From positions 310,001-374,000 of the forward strand of contig JANATG010000014.1 in assembly GCA_029449235.1 (NCBI GenBank): a stretch of 64,000 bases of DNA, in the 5' to 3' direction. Source of the DNA: Linnemannia schmuckeri (Eukaryota > Mortierellomycota > Mortierellomycetes > Mortierellales > Mortierellaceae). Below are positions 11,895 through 20,986 of the stretch, piece by piece. The notes beneath the pieces were generated by a model, which ran no database searches, was not told the DNA's origin, and saw only the letters and a list, made by a program, of their open reading frames with translations. Positions within the stretch are counted from its first letter, which is position 1; each line of letters opens with the position of its first letter. The position numbers and the translations under genes were made by a program.

Positions 11895-12686
11895 ATGGCC
11901 GCCCAAGACCCATATGCGACCACCACTGCCCTCGTCCTTTACTCACCCTCCCCCTCCTCTCTATTCGCTTTAATCAGGCAGCGGGCGCGTGAGGCCGCAG
12001 TAGAACTTCGAAAAATCGCACCCGACATCTCGCCAGAAAGAGCCGCTACATTCATTTTCTACTCCCTCTTGGCCCTCGCCGGGACCGCGGCGGTTGTTTT
12101 GGGTGTCTTTGGAGGAGGAGCGGCTTTGGTCGGTGCCCTTTCCTCGGTGTCTTACACGGAGATGGCGGTATGGGTCGCGACCAACGTTCTCGGAAGGCCG
12201 GCCTTGCAATCACTAGTGCTCAAAATCATCTGCGATTCTGTCGGCCTTTTTGTGGGCGAGGCGGTCGCCTCGTTTGCCGTGGGAGGTATGGCGATCAAGG
12301 GTTTGATGGTCGAGAATAACAAGTTGATCAACGATAAAAACGCCGAGATGAAGACTTTGGAGGACGCTGCGAAGGTCGAGAAAAAGACTTTGGAGGATGC
12401 CGTGAAGGCGAAGGCGGATGAGATCGAGGTTTTGGAAAAGGACAAGAAGGCAAAAGAGGTCGAGAAAAAGACTTTGGAGGATGCCGTGAAAGCAAAGGCG
12501 GATGAGATCGAGGTTTTGGAAAAGGACAAGAAGGCAAAAGAGGTCGAGAACGAGTCTTTGAAAAAGGACAACAAGGATATGGAGGATCGGATCGACTACC
12601 TACAACTGAAACTCACCAGTTTGGACGATTGGGTTGCGAATGTATCGGCACGTCTCAACGTTCCACCTCCAGATATCATTTACTAA
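11895..12686 (+). CDS. Membrane protein with duplicated coiled-coil repeat, function unknown
   Basis: Single-exon gene of 263 residues; I do not recognise a family. The start MAAQDPYA at 11895 follows a good CACC context and a TATA box; the open frame reaches further upstream, but those residues are leader. Residues about 50-85 form a long Gly/Ala-rich hydrophobic segment (FIFYSLLALAGTAAVVLGVF then GGGAALVGALSSV), probably one or two membrane spans. A second moderately hydrophobic stretch (about 100-140) follows. From about 150 the protein is a Lys/Glu-rich coiled coil containing two nearly identical 28-residue units (VEKKTLEDAVKAKADEIEVL plus EKDKKAKE), encoded by an 84-bp tandem duplication. 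It ends in DDWVANVSARLNVPPPDIIY. A membrane-tethered coiled-coil role is plausible, but the job is unknown. Confidence 0.75.
   Translation: MAAQDPYATTTALVLYSPSPSSLFALIRQRAREAAVELRKIAPDISPERAATFIFYSLLALAGTAAVVLGVFGGGAALVGALSSVSYTEMAVWVATNVLGRPALQSLVLKIICDSVGLFVGEAVASFAVGGMAIKGLMVENNKLINDKNAEMKTLEDAAKVEKKTLEDAVKAKADEIEVLEKDKKAKEVEKKTLEDAVKAKADEIEVLEKDKKAKEVENESLKKDNKDMEDRIDYLQLKLTSLDDWVANVSARLNVPPPDIIY
12375..12542 (+). repeat. 84-bp tandem duplication inside the coiled-coil gene
   Basis: Copies 12375-12458 and 12459-12542 differ at only two third-codon positions (82 of 84 identical). A degenerate third unit starts at 12543. The period is a multiple of three and keeps the heptad-like pattern, so the duplication lengthens the coiled coil by 28 residues without disturbing the frame. 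Confidence 0.9.
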
Positions 12687-14490
12687 GAGGACCATTCTGT
12701 GCAATACCAACAAGAGTGCAGCAGCAGCAGCAGCCCAAGCAACCACATCAGCTACTCCTTTGACAGGTTGTCCAACAACCAAGACATGGACCGTAGTTTC
12801 TCCATTTTGATACCTCAGTATTGACAATGACAGCAGTTTTAATAATAATCAAGTCAATTCAAACCTATGTGTGCGCTGAAAGATCCAGGGGTACTAGAAT
12901 AGCAGTCCCAATCTTTCTGTCTTTGATCAACCACTGAAATCCGGTTGTCTTGCTTTGTTGAATGCGTGGAAGTCTTTGGGTGAGCAATTGCACCAAAGCT
13001 ACACTAAGTGGCACTCCTTACTTTTGTGGCTTGTTGAGAGGAAGGTCGATGCTTTGTTCGGGCATACAAAAATTAAATCACGTTGCCTAAGAATGTCAAA
13101 CGAGATGGACAAAAAAACCACGCATGTTTATACTAGCCTTCTTTTTATTCATCGTTACCGCCTCTTCACCTACTTCTTACTTGTGACCATGCACTAAGTA
13201 ACACTTTTACTTTCCTCTGGCTACGTTTATCCTTGTCTTTACTCCCTCCAAGTACGTTTATTCCTCTTGCTCACTTGCACATCAACAAAAATGCAATGAA
13301 GTTCACCCCAAAACAAAATCGGCATCGTCTTCCCGCCCTTAACTTTTTTTCGTCTCATTTTCTTTCTTCCTTTTTTTTTTCCTCCTGTTGTTCTTTCTAA
13401 GCTATTTGCAATAAAAAGGAAACGTGTATGCTTCTCTTTCACCAACATTATAAAGTACCCGTCTTCCTCCGCTTTTATGGGCAAAACAGTGCGTTTTTAT
13501 TTTGCTTCATAAATTACGCAGCACAAATAGCAGCAATTAACTTCAATCCCGTTTTTTTCATTTACTTTGTAGGATACCTTTTATATATGACGCTCGATGA
13601 TCGTAGCTGGGAAAATATGCTACACGTCAACAGCCAAGGGTGAAAGCGTGGTCTCATGCTTTCTTTGACAAAACCAACTCCGTTTTTGTTCGTGTCACAA
13701 TACCACTGTTCTCACCCACCGTCTTGTTCTGTTTTAGGTTAATATTGATGGATGGAAACTGGCCATGATATCCGTCGATGGGCATGGGCTAAGAACGGAG
13801 CTGTCGATCGAAATCAACAACCTGATACCCACACCCCTCGAAAATAGGAAGCGCAAGGCATGCCCAGTACTTGATCTCGCAGAAACGCGTTTGTTCTTTT
13901 TGATGTTGGCCAAGAATGTGTTTGTTCTTAATCTTGTTGGTTGGGGCTTTTTTTTATTTATTTGGTTCCTTTTTTGTCTTTTTTATCCCGCGTTCCTTTT
14001 TGTAGTTTTGTGGTTGACGTGTTTAATTGTTGCGCTATATTCACGCGCGTGCTATAATTTGTCATAAATACGAGAATAACAGTGGACCACTCCTTGCCTT
14101 GCCTTACTTCTTGTTTATGAGTGTCTGAGACTTGCTTCCCCTCTTCTTCCTCCTTTTGCATTTAGCTCTGCCCTTGATCCTTCTCCTATTTTCCTGTACC
14201 TCTATCCTTTGGTCTCTTTGATCTCTTGGTCTCTGTCATCCCTTGATTTCTGTCATCCTTTGATCCTTCTCCTATTTTCCTGTACCTCTATCCTTTGGTC
14301 TCTTTGATCTCTTGGTCTCTGTCATCCCTTGATTTCTGTCATCCCTTGATTTCTGTCATCCCTTGATCTCCGTCATCCCTTAGTATATGTTCAATCCTTT
14401 AGTGCCTCGGTCATTTTTACTTCTTTGTATATTCTTTGCTTGCCCGTCTCCTGAACAGTAAATTATTTAATCTTTTGTGCGTTCCTATCA
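12687..14490. other. Gene-free stretch, 1.8 kb
   Basis: No supported gene. It contains AT-rich sequence, a possible relic frame at 13765-14067 with no domain, and the CT-rich tandem repeat at 14173-14395. It marks the entry into the repeat-rich island. Confidence 0.4.
14173..14395 (+). repeat. Tandem repeat, 86-bp unit plus 18-bp subunits
   Basis: An 86-bp unit starting at TTGATCCTTCTCCTATTTTC (about 14174) recurs at about 14260 with almost no change. It is followed by three shorter copies of an 18-bp unit (TTGATTTCTGTCATCCC). Higher-order and simple periodicities are nested, as expected for slippage-driven expansion. Confidence 0.85.
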
Positions 14491-14501
14491 CCCCATATAA
14501 G

Positions 14502-14510
14502 TATAAAAGG
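14502..14510 (+). promoter_or_regulatory. TATA box, small secreted protein gene
   Basis: TATAAAAGG at 14502 lies upstream of a CA-rich leader. A likely 5' UTR intron runs 14631-14873 (GTAAGA donor, CTCTCTCTACAG acceptor). Together these place a 5' leader in front of the ATG at 14891. Confidence 0.5.
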
Positions 14511-14890
14511 ACAGGCATATACCCAGTGTCCTGTCCCTACATTGACACATATCTTGAATCTCAACAACAGTACTCACATAACACAACGCTTACGAAACTA
14601 CCACAAGACCAAAACCTCGGGATAACCCTTGTAAGAGACTATCATTGCAAGAAATAATTTCCTCGCACAAAAAAAGCCTCGCAAGAAATTACCGAGGCCT
14701 CTTAACGCACTTGGACATCATTGGCTAGACTCCCATAAGTGCTATACGACAGACTGACAGGATTTTCGCGAAATAATCTTGATATATAGCATTGTATTTT
14801 CGTCATGGCACCTGACTTTAAGTATTTCTTTATCAGCTCCCCGTACTAGACAACATCCCAGCTCTCTCTACAGGCCCTTCACGTTCAACT

Positions 14891-15055
14891 ATGCAGCTCA
14901 ATCACTTGTGCATTCTCGGCGCCCTTTTGCTTGTGTCGATTACAATTGCACCTGTCACTGGTCAATGCTACATCGATGAAAATGGAAAGCAGCGTTGCAA
15001 CAACAAGCCTCAATGTACCACGAACGCGGACGAGACCAAAGTCTGCATTGTTTAG
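14891..15055 (+). CDS. Small secreted cysteine-rich protein
   Basis: 54 residues starting MQLNHLCILGALLLVSITIA: a typical signal peptide ending near the APVTGQ site. The mature part of about 30 residues has four Cys (QCYIDENG, QRCNNK, PQCTT, KVCIV). The leader begins 17 nt before the ATG, right after a strong splice acceptor at 14873, so a 5' UTR intron (14631-14873) is likely. The stop at 15053-15055 may not be the true end. Downstream, 15122-15190 encodes a further Cys-containing stretch (SNKNCPTNVKEFCYKEE) preceded by a branch-point-like CTACTAAAAC and a CAG acceptor, but I found no donor giving a consistent phase. Family unknown; size and Cys content fit an effector-like or antimicrobial-like secreted peptide. 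No homology was tested. Confidence 0.55.
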   Translation: MQLNHLCILGALLLVSITIAPVTGQCYIDENGKQRCNNKPQCTTNADETKVCIV

Positions 15056-15239
15056 GGATTGTCCGTCCTGTTAAGCTACTAAAACTTGCGAGTTTTTTGC
15101 GTCTTAAATATAAACCATTCAGATCGAACAAAAACTGCCCAACGAACGTTAAGGAGTTCTGCTACAAGGAGGAGAGATCTCAAGGTTTTTTTGTTTTTTG
15201 TTTTTTGTTTTTTTTTTAATAAAAAAAAAAGAATCAATT

Positions 15240-15725
15240 CATTTTCAGTATGTGTACTGTAATTTGATTTCAGTACAGGCTTCTAGGCCATGTAAAAGGA
15301 AAGGGCTGGCACGTGTCCTGATGTCCTGGCATTCCTTTACCCTTAAAAGAAATCTTCATGCCATATTTTTGTTTGCACACACAAGCACACACATGCCAAA
15401 CACATACAAAAAAACCAAAGAAAAAAAAGAGTCATCGGCAAGAGCAGCAAGAGTTACGCAACGAAACATTTCTACCATCAATGACCCTTCTACCCCAGCT
15501 GACTCTGCCACCTCTACGCTCTCTTCCCTCGCCTTTGGCAAAGATTTCCCCCCTTTCTTTTTTGTACTGTAATCTAGGTATGTTTCGCTTGAATTCTTTC
15601 GTTACTTTACACGGCATAGAAGCCTTATACTGAATTGTACTGTATTGTACTGTGCGATCAAATTACAGTACCAACCATGTACTGTCATGTCAAATTGCAG
15701 TACTATATACTGTAATTTGATTGAT
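15240..15725. repeat. Cluster of TACTGTAATTTGAT / ATCAAATTACAGTA motifs
   Basis: TACTGTAATTTGAT-like sequences occur at about 15257 and 15708 (+), with a weaker copy at 15566. The reverse-complement form occurs at about 15655 and 15690. Adjacent GTACTGT and AGTAC repeats surround them. The inverted arrangement near both ends suggests a small hairpin-forming or MITE-like element, but clean termini and a target duplication were not found. Confidence 0.5.
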
Positions 15726-16259
15726 CCAAAAAAAAAAAAAAAAAAAAAAAGAAATGATTACACTTATCCGCTCCCCACGCCTTGGTACATTCGCTTAATC
15801 CATGCTAATTCTCACATTATTTCATTTGTATGATGTTTCTGATGAATAGATTTGTCTTCCGTTATATTTGTGAAACGACGACCAATCTTGTAACCAAACC
15901 TACTACAGTATGACCTCTCCTTCTGCCAAAGAAGTAAGAGAGATGACAATGATTAGTGCAAGGGCGTATCTGGCATGGGTGCCCTATAGGTATAAAATGG
16001 CTTCACCTATTCTCGTTGGTAACTGCGTAACCTTCCTTCAACAAATTCATCCTCCAACATATCTCCTTGTTCAGCACTCATTCGAAAGCAACAATGTAAA
16101 CCGACTGCCCTTGCAACAGATTAGGTTTATTCTTACTTTTATCTACTGTAGGTGCCTTTGAACGAAACTCTGATTCATGTTCCTCGGTAAATCGACTAGC
16201 GCAACCAGAATAGTGACCATTTTCCATTTGGATTATACTCTGAGGTGTAAATTGTGCAT

Positions 16260-16690
16260 AATGCTTCCATGCGTATTTGATTGTGGCATTTTTACGAGTG
16301 TGCACAATCCTTCCGAGGTAGATATCCCTCTTGGCCCCTGAAATTCACGGTACCGACCAATGGAGACTCAATCAACACAAGCATAAAGAGTGACTGCTCT
16401 CGGTGACCTTATGTAGTTTGTACCCATGCATGTTTGTTTGCGGCATTTTAAGAGGGTGAACAGCAGTAGGTTCGTACCGGTCGAAAAGATGTACTGATCA
16501 ATGGAGTCGCAATCAACACAGGCACAAAGGGCGACTGCTCTTGGTCAACCTTATAGCTTGTACCCATGCATACTTGTTCGCAACATTTTACGAGAGAAAA
16601 GGATCATTTTCTTACGTGCATTCAGGCCGACAACCATCTTGCACTGTACTACCACAGGAATACATATGTATCCGCCATTTAGAAAGATAT
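16260..16690 (+). repeat. Degenerate tandem repeat, period about 140-155 bp
   Basis: Three diverged units share the string CCCATGCATxxTTGTTxGC followed by GCATTTTA(A/C)GAG. They lie near 16268, 16423 and 16562, with a weaker trace near 16660. Between them the string AATCAACACAxGCAxAAAG recurs. Divergence is high, so the array is old. Confidence 0.6.
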
Positions 16691-16767
16691 GCCGATTGGT
16701 AGAAACTCAATTGACACAATCACATAGCCCAACCTCCACAAGGACAATACACTAACCTATCTACTCC

Positions 16768-16862
16768 GTCAAAGCATCGACGACGAGGCCTCGAATGGTA
16801 CTGAAGGAAGAGAGAGCCGACATCGAAGGATCAAAAACAACGTCGTTATGAACGCTTAGCTG
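16768..16862 (-). repeat. Dispersed ~100-bp repeat, copy 1 (minus)
   Basis: Read on the minus strand it gives GTTCATAACGACGTTG, GATCCTTCGATGTCGGCTCT, then CGAGGC and GATGCTTTG. The same order occurs at 18763-18860 (+), 27127-27228 (+) and, partly, at 19236-19272 (-). Copies 1 and 2 face each other 1.9 kb apart, as the ends of a transposon would. Confidence 0.7.
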
Positions 16863-17718
16863 TCACAAGGCTGTTAGAGGTTATGACCAAAGCTTGGTGG
16901 GAGTGCATAAACACGAATGGTTAAGGCGCATAGACGTGTAGACATGTAGAAGTGAGGGTACAGTGCTTTGATTGGCGAAGTGAATGATTGCATTGTCCAA
17001 CATCTAAACTAGATGCTGTTGGAAGGATTCGAGCAAGAGGCATGCGTGGAGAAAGAAGCAAGGGAGAATAAATACAAGTCGGCCGTTTTCTCCCTGATGA
17101 GCCACCACCACTTATTCCTTTCCTGCCCTCACACGTACAGTCCCCTTTATCCGGGTCTCTGTTCTTGCCAGTATCGTTTGATTTAAGAATTAATTTAAGA
17201 GAAAGCAGGAAGGGCATGGGTCTTTAGAATGGATGGGGAAATGGGACAGACTTATTTACAATGGCGAGCGATGTAAACAAATGAGAGATTTCTTGACAAT
17301 GGCAAGGAGTGGGAACAAAGGAGGGCTCAAACGAAATAGATATACACGTAAAGGATGTCCACAAAGAAGGGGCATGGCGTGAGAAAAAGGTGAGGAAAAA
17401 GAAAGGGGAGGTACATTAGAGCCACCAAGGCATGCGATGTGTCTATCGAAACTTTGTAAAATAGGATTGTACATCATGATCCTTGTATAAATACTTACCT
17501 TGATGGCCAGATATTTTTGTCACTCACCAACAGTCCAGGTCTCAAGCTTCAAGCAACACACGCGAAGCCCCATAAGAAAACCCTACCGTATCAAGTGTTA
17601 AGCAGGCCTTAAGAGCATCAAGGTGTCTGTCAACTTCCGCCAGGTCTACCTTCAAGCCAGTTAGCCACCCTCTTTTTTTTCTTTATCCTTTGTTTCAAAG
17701 TTAGTGCACACAACCAAG

Positions 17719-17904
17719 ATGTGCAGAATCATCAAAAACTGTTGCTGTTCCTGCGACGCCACTGAAGATTTCACAATTCCTTGCAAAAGTGATCCTGCCT
17801 GTCCCAAAGATATTAGACTCATTGTCATAGGCTGTATAGATTGCTTGATGTCCAGATTCAGGAAGGAAGATATTTTGAAAAAATACGAATTGTTTTTTGC
17901 ATGA
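17719..17904 (+). CDS. Small cysteine-rich protein, 61 residues
   Basis: It starts MCRIIKNCCCSCD and continues through FTIPCKSDPACPKD and VIGCIDCLMSRFRKEDILKK. Nine Cys in 61 residues include a CCCSC cluster. No signal peptide is visible, so it may be cytosolic (metal binding?) or the last exon of a longer gene. A pyrimidine tract and TTAG acceptor end at 17703, so the ATG lies 15 nt into a likely exon. A TATA-like TATAAAT (about 17486) is upstream, and a 5' UTR intron is plausible. Family not recognised. The alternative is a chance frame, but the splice signal directly before the start argues for a gene. Confidence 0.4.
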   Translation: MCRIIKNCCCSCDATEDFTIPCKSDPACPKDIRLIVIGCIDCLMSRFRKEDILKKYELFFA

Positions 17905-18762
17905 TCTATTAAAAAACAACCGTCCTTCTCTTCCTCACGGGTAACATCTGAACTTGAAACTATGTATTATACTGCTAGGTGACTGCTCGACTTGTCCTTT
18001 CTCCATCAGGTCATCCATCATCAGGAGAGCGCCCATATCCCGTCGATTTTTCACCATAAGTGGCGCGCCCATCACCTGCCAATTTTACATCACCTCCTGC
18101 CGATTTTTCAGCAGAAGGTGAAGGCTACCACCCCCAATTAATTCTAGATCATGTTCGAATTTATCAGGAGCCTCCCAGTCAACTCGAGTTACGATGAGTG
18201 TATCACTGTGGGGATAATGGAAAGTCGATAAAAAGTGAGGTACAAAATCGGATAATCAATATGCGTTTTAGACAAATATGGTTGCATTAGAATCGACCGA
18301 ATTTACACTGGCGATAGCATTGACAGGTGTGACGAAATTACTGATGGCAATCAGTGGTGATGGCAAGGGAAGTAAAGTAGATGATAGTATGATGGTAATA
18401 ACAGAGGATGAAAATATAAATTGACGCCAATGTCATTAACCAAGGAAGAATGGCGATAACCGCAAAAGTGAAGATAAAATAAATAAACATCGAGGACGAA
18501 AGGAGACAATCGAGTGAATCAAGTGTAATAGTAATGAAAAAGAAAAAAAGAGTCAAGATGTAATGAATAAACAACAATGAGACTCATTTATAGAGGAGGA
18601 CAAGAATATTTATGTGCAGTGATTACAGCAGTTTGCAGGAAATACGGGTGAAGTATCGGCGAGTGAAGGCAGGTGATGAGAAGCGATGATGAGAGATGGC
18701 AAGCGATGGTAAGTGATGGCGAGTGATGATGAGTGCAGAAAAGATAACTGACTTGTAGCAGC

Positions 18763-18860
18763 TAAGCGTTCATAGCGACGTTGCCTTTTGATCCTTCGAT
18801 GTCGGCTCTTTCAATCCTTGTTTCAATAGAATTCGAGGCTGCGTTGTCTATGCTTTGTTC
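18763..18860 (+). repeat. Dispersed ~100-bp repeat, copy 2 (plus)
   Basis: Same family as 16768-16862, in opposite orientation. It lies only four bases before the 328-bp element that begins at 18865, so the two may be parts of one composite insertion. Confidence 0.7.
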
Positions 18861-18864
18861 ACAT

Positions 18865-19192
18865 TGTTGCAAAAGGAGGTGGTAGCTAGGCAGCGGTGGC
18901 GACGCCTTAGATTAGCAGTCATATTCTTTAGTAGACATAGTAGTAGTAGTGCGCCAAGCCCTCTTGTCTGCTCTTTGCCCTTTTACACATCACTTCTTGG
19001 ACGAGAGCAGTACTGACAAGAGTTTCGCTGGCGCGCTGCAGTGTATTGTTTCGTGTGGTTCTTTAGGACACTATTATCACTATTCCCTACTCTCAACCTT
19101 CCTTCAACCTACAACTCCCTTTATCCCTGTACCAATTGAGGGCTTAACAGTGGTCCTACAGCTCTGGCCGTTGACCCTCTCCCTGAGCAACA
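18865..19192 (+). mobile_element. 328-bp LTR-like/MITE-like element, copy A
   Basis: It begins TGTTGCAAAA and ends GAGCAACA, so it carries the short inverted termini TGTTGC...GCAACA with the TG...CA ends usual for retrotransposon LTRs. Copy B (24011-24338) is its reverse complement with one difference in 328 positions and no gaps. A third, diverged and truncated copy lies at 28632-28779. An open frame of about 80 codons inside both copies is carried by the repeat and shows no domain. I found no clear 4-6 bp target duplication. Solo LTR is the leading reading; a non-autonomous DNA element is the alternative. Confidence 0.75.
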
Positions 19193-19235
19193 GTATAGAG
19201 TAAAGAACCCTTAAATGCAATTTTATTTCCTGCCA

Positions 19236-19272
19236 GCCAGAACAAAGCATCGACAACGCGACCTCGAACTCG
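19236..19272 (-). repeat. Dispersed ~100-bp repeat, partial copy
   Basis: Read in reverse it gives CGAGTTCGAGGTCGCG then TTGTCGATGCTTTGTTC, matching the 3' part of the copies at 18763 and 27127. It abuts the 187-bp repeat that starts at 19273. Confidence 0.55.
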
Positions 19273-19459
19273 TGCTTGGAACATTGTCTGCGCGGTGCCA
19301 ATGGCTACCCCACCAATCATAAGAGAGGCTCAAAATTAGGCTGCTCCTAGACCACCCAGCCCCATTACTGCTCTTGTGACCGAACCAGCCTTGTAGGGGG
19401 TACCCAGCCAATGATGGAAGGAGCTTAAATCGCCGCATGCATAGACCCCTGATCCTATG
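19273..19459 (+). repeat. 187-bp direct repeat, copy 1
   Basis: It starts TGCTTGGAACATTGTCTGCG and runs to GATCCTATG. It matches 21806-21992 over the same length with only scattered substitutions. Both copies lie between the inverted 328-bp elements. Confidence 0.85.
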
Positions 19460-19599
19460 CCTGAAGCATTCCTCCTCCGCTGCAATGAGTCAATTTAAAG
19501 AAGAGCCTATATTAAGTTGTACCCAGGCTCCTAGCAGTTCCCACAACTGAAACATTCCAGCCAATTAAGTTTCATGAAGTCTATGGAGCCAAGGCACAA

Positions 19600-20089
19600 T
19601 TGCAACCGCTTGTGTGTATATCGTGGTCCAAGAGCAGCTACAAGACGTTTATGTGTGCGTCAAGTTTTTACGTCTGCGAAAAGTGCTTTGGTTTGACCGG
19701 ATACAACACCAATGAACTCTACAAGCTGCTCCTGCCTATCTCCATCCTGCTCCCCAGACGATCGGCAGACGTGATCAAGTATTGAACGACAGGTTTAATC
19801 CGAGCTGGGCCATTCGAATGTGCCACCCATGTCGACAGGGTCACATCTCGGACTTGGAGGAATGAGTCAGATGGACTGGGCCACCGTCTGTATCAAATAT
19901 CCTTGCGCACGACGTATGATGATGCCATATAGTTTTCGTCGTGGCGCCTCTACGATGACCGAATTAGACGCCTTTAATTGTATGCGACGATACTTTGATA
20001 GGGCTACTGGTATCGAGACTTGTCAGGTCTCCTCAAAAGCATATGATAAGAAGACAGAGACTAGGATTTGCTGGTATCAGCTAGTATAA
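19600..20089 (+). pseudogene. Possible gene relic with Cys/Trp-rich pieces
   Basis: Consecutive frames encode protein-like pieces that do not join: SSFYVCEKCFGLTGYNTNEL (about 19660-19720), then in another frame MCHPCRQGHISDLEE (about 19819-19863), then MSQMDWATVCIKYPCARRM. CxxC pairs and a CxxCxxxH pattern hint at a zinc-binding tail. The breaks may be introns or frameshifts; I could not build a consistent model. Treated as a degenerate gene with low confidence. Confidence 0.25.
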
Positions 20090-20340
20090 AAGAATTGTGA
20101 TAAATACTAGTAGGATACAAAGGAACTGATACACCATCCTCAGTCACTCCGGCATATGGCATTCGAAGCGATGCGGAGGTCCAAAACTAGGATTGACATA
20201 AGTTTACATGTAAGAGAGCAGGCTACTAGAACATTGTATGACTAGAAAGCAATGAAATGTCTTGTGAATTGAAACAAAAACTATATACAACTAGTCTAGG
20301 ACTAGGCAAAACGTTTTCTGTCTTGCTATACTGATACTCA

Positions 20341-20368
20341 TTTTTTTTTTTTTTTTTGGGGGGGGGGG
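20341..20368 (-). repeat. Poly-C(11)/poly-A(17) tract behind a stop codon
   Basis: On the minus strand, C11 then A17 begins three bases after the TAA stop codon of the cysteine-rich gene. Such a tract right at the stop is unusual for a 3' UTR and could be an expansion or an assembly-prone site. Confidence 0.7.
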
Positions 20369-20371
20369 TTA

Positions 20372-20845
20372 TTAAAAGCGCCAGCATTGACCCCTGCGAC
20401 ATCTGTATCCGGGAGCGCAACAGCCACGTCCACAAGAAGTTGCTCCGTTAGGGCAACATTTACCGTGCACTTCATAATAACCGTCAGGGCAGGCCTTACA
20501 CCATGGACCGTTACATCCATAACGACAACAGCTATATCGGCCGCAAACATACCGCGGACAACACTTTGTGCCATTGGCGAAACATCTAGTGTTCGCGGGA
20601 CAACATCCCCTACCACATGGTACTTGTCCATGATAGCAGACAGCCAAGGTTTCCAGGACATCAGCACTGGAGTTGTATGCGGTAAGGGCCTCAATGGGGT
20701 TAACGGTGGTAGGGTCAGTGGTGGGCACGGGCTCAGCGGTGGTGGGCAAGGGGACGTTTGGTTCAACTTGGCCTTGAACAAGGAGCATAGTGATGACAAG
20801 GAGTACGCTCATGGCGCTAGCGATAAGACGATAGCAAGAATGCAT
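20372..20845 (-). CDS. Secreted granulin-like cysteine-rich protein
   Basis: 157 residues, no intron. The N-terminus (MHSCYRLIASAMSVLLVITM, then LLVQGQ) is a signal peptide. A Pro/Thr-rich linker (about 25-55: TTAEPVPTTDPTTVNP) follows. The C-terminal ~88 residues hold 20 Cys. Two matching arms have the form CGRGCCPxxxRCxxG / CGRGCCAPGYRCRRGQC, with CCPRYVC, SCCRYGC, WCKACPDGYY and KCCPNGATSC between. CC pairs spaced this way resemble granulin/epithelin or other disulfide-knot modules. The protein is probably secreted and stable outside the cell; its target is unknown. A TATA box (20978-20986) lies about 135 bp upstream with a pyrimidine leader. The gene sits between the inverted 328-bp elements. 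Confidence 0.8.
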   Translation of the reverse strand: MHSCYRLIASAMSVLLVITMLLVQGQVEPNVPLPTTAEPVPTTDPTTVNPIEALTAYNSSADVLETLAVCYHGQVPCGRGCCPANTRCFANGTKCCPRYVCGRYSCCRYGCNGPWCKACPDGYYEVHGKCCPNGATSCGRGCCAPGYRCRRGQCWRF

Positions 20846-20977
20846 GATTAGGTAGGGGATGTTTAGAGTTGAGAAAGTACAGCGGTGGTGATGGTTTTTT
20901 TTTGGAATGCTTCAGAAGGAGGGAATGTAGGAATTGGAAGGAGTTGGAAAAGAAGACAGGCAGAGGATCGTCATAGA

Positions 20978-20986
20978 CTTTATATA
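20978..20986 (-). promoter_or_regulatory. TATA box of the granulin-like gene
   Basis: TATATAAAG on the minus strand, about 135 bp upstream of the ATG at 20845, followed by a CT-rich leader. Confidence 0.6.

Larger units (their letters stand above)
15056..17718. other. Repeat-rich stretch with no clear gene
   Basis: It contains clustered TACTGTAAT-type motifs (15240-15725), a poly-A run of 23 (15728-15750), degenerate tandem repeats (16260-16690) and a copy of the 100-bp dispersed repeat (16768-16862). A good TATA box (TATAAAATGG, 15991-16000) has no usable reading frame behind it: the first ATG (16093) is followed at once by TAA. It may drive a decayed gene or a non-coding transcript. Confidence 0.4.
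17905..20371. other. Repeat-rich stretch, 2.5 kb
   Basis: It holds short degenerate GATG/GCGAG repeats (18310-18740), one 100-bp dispersed repeat, one 328-bp element, one 187-bp repeat, and a possible gene relic at 19600-20089. No intact gene was found. Confidence 0.4.

Noticed and set aside
13765..14067. Frame of 100 codons with hydrophobic end
   Set aside because: Phe/Leu run from T-rich DNA; no promoter or splice context.
18949..19203. Open frame of about 80 codons within the 328-bp elements
   Set aside because: It is kept in both copies only because the elements are 99.7% identical; no domain or start context.
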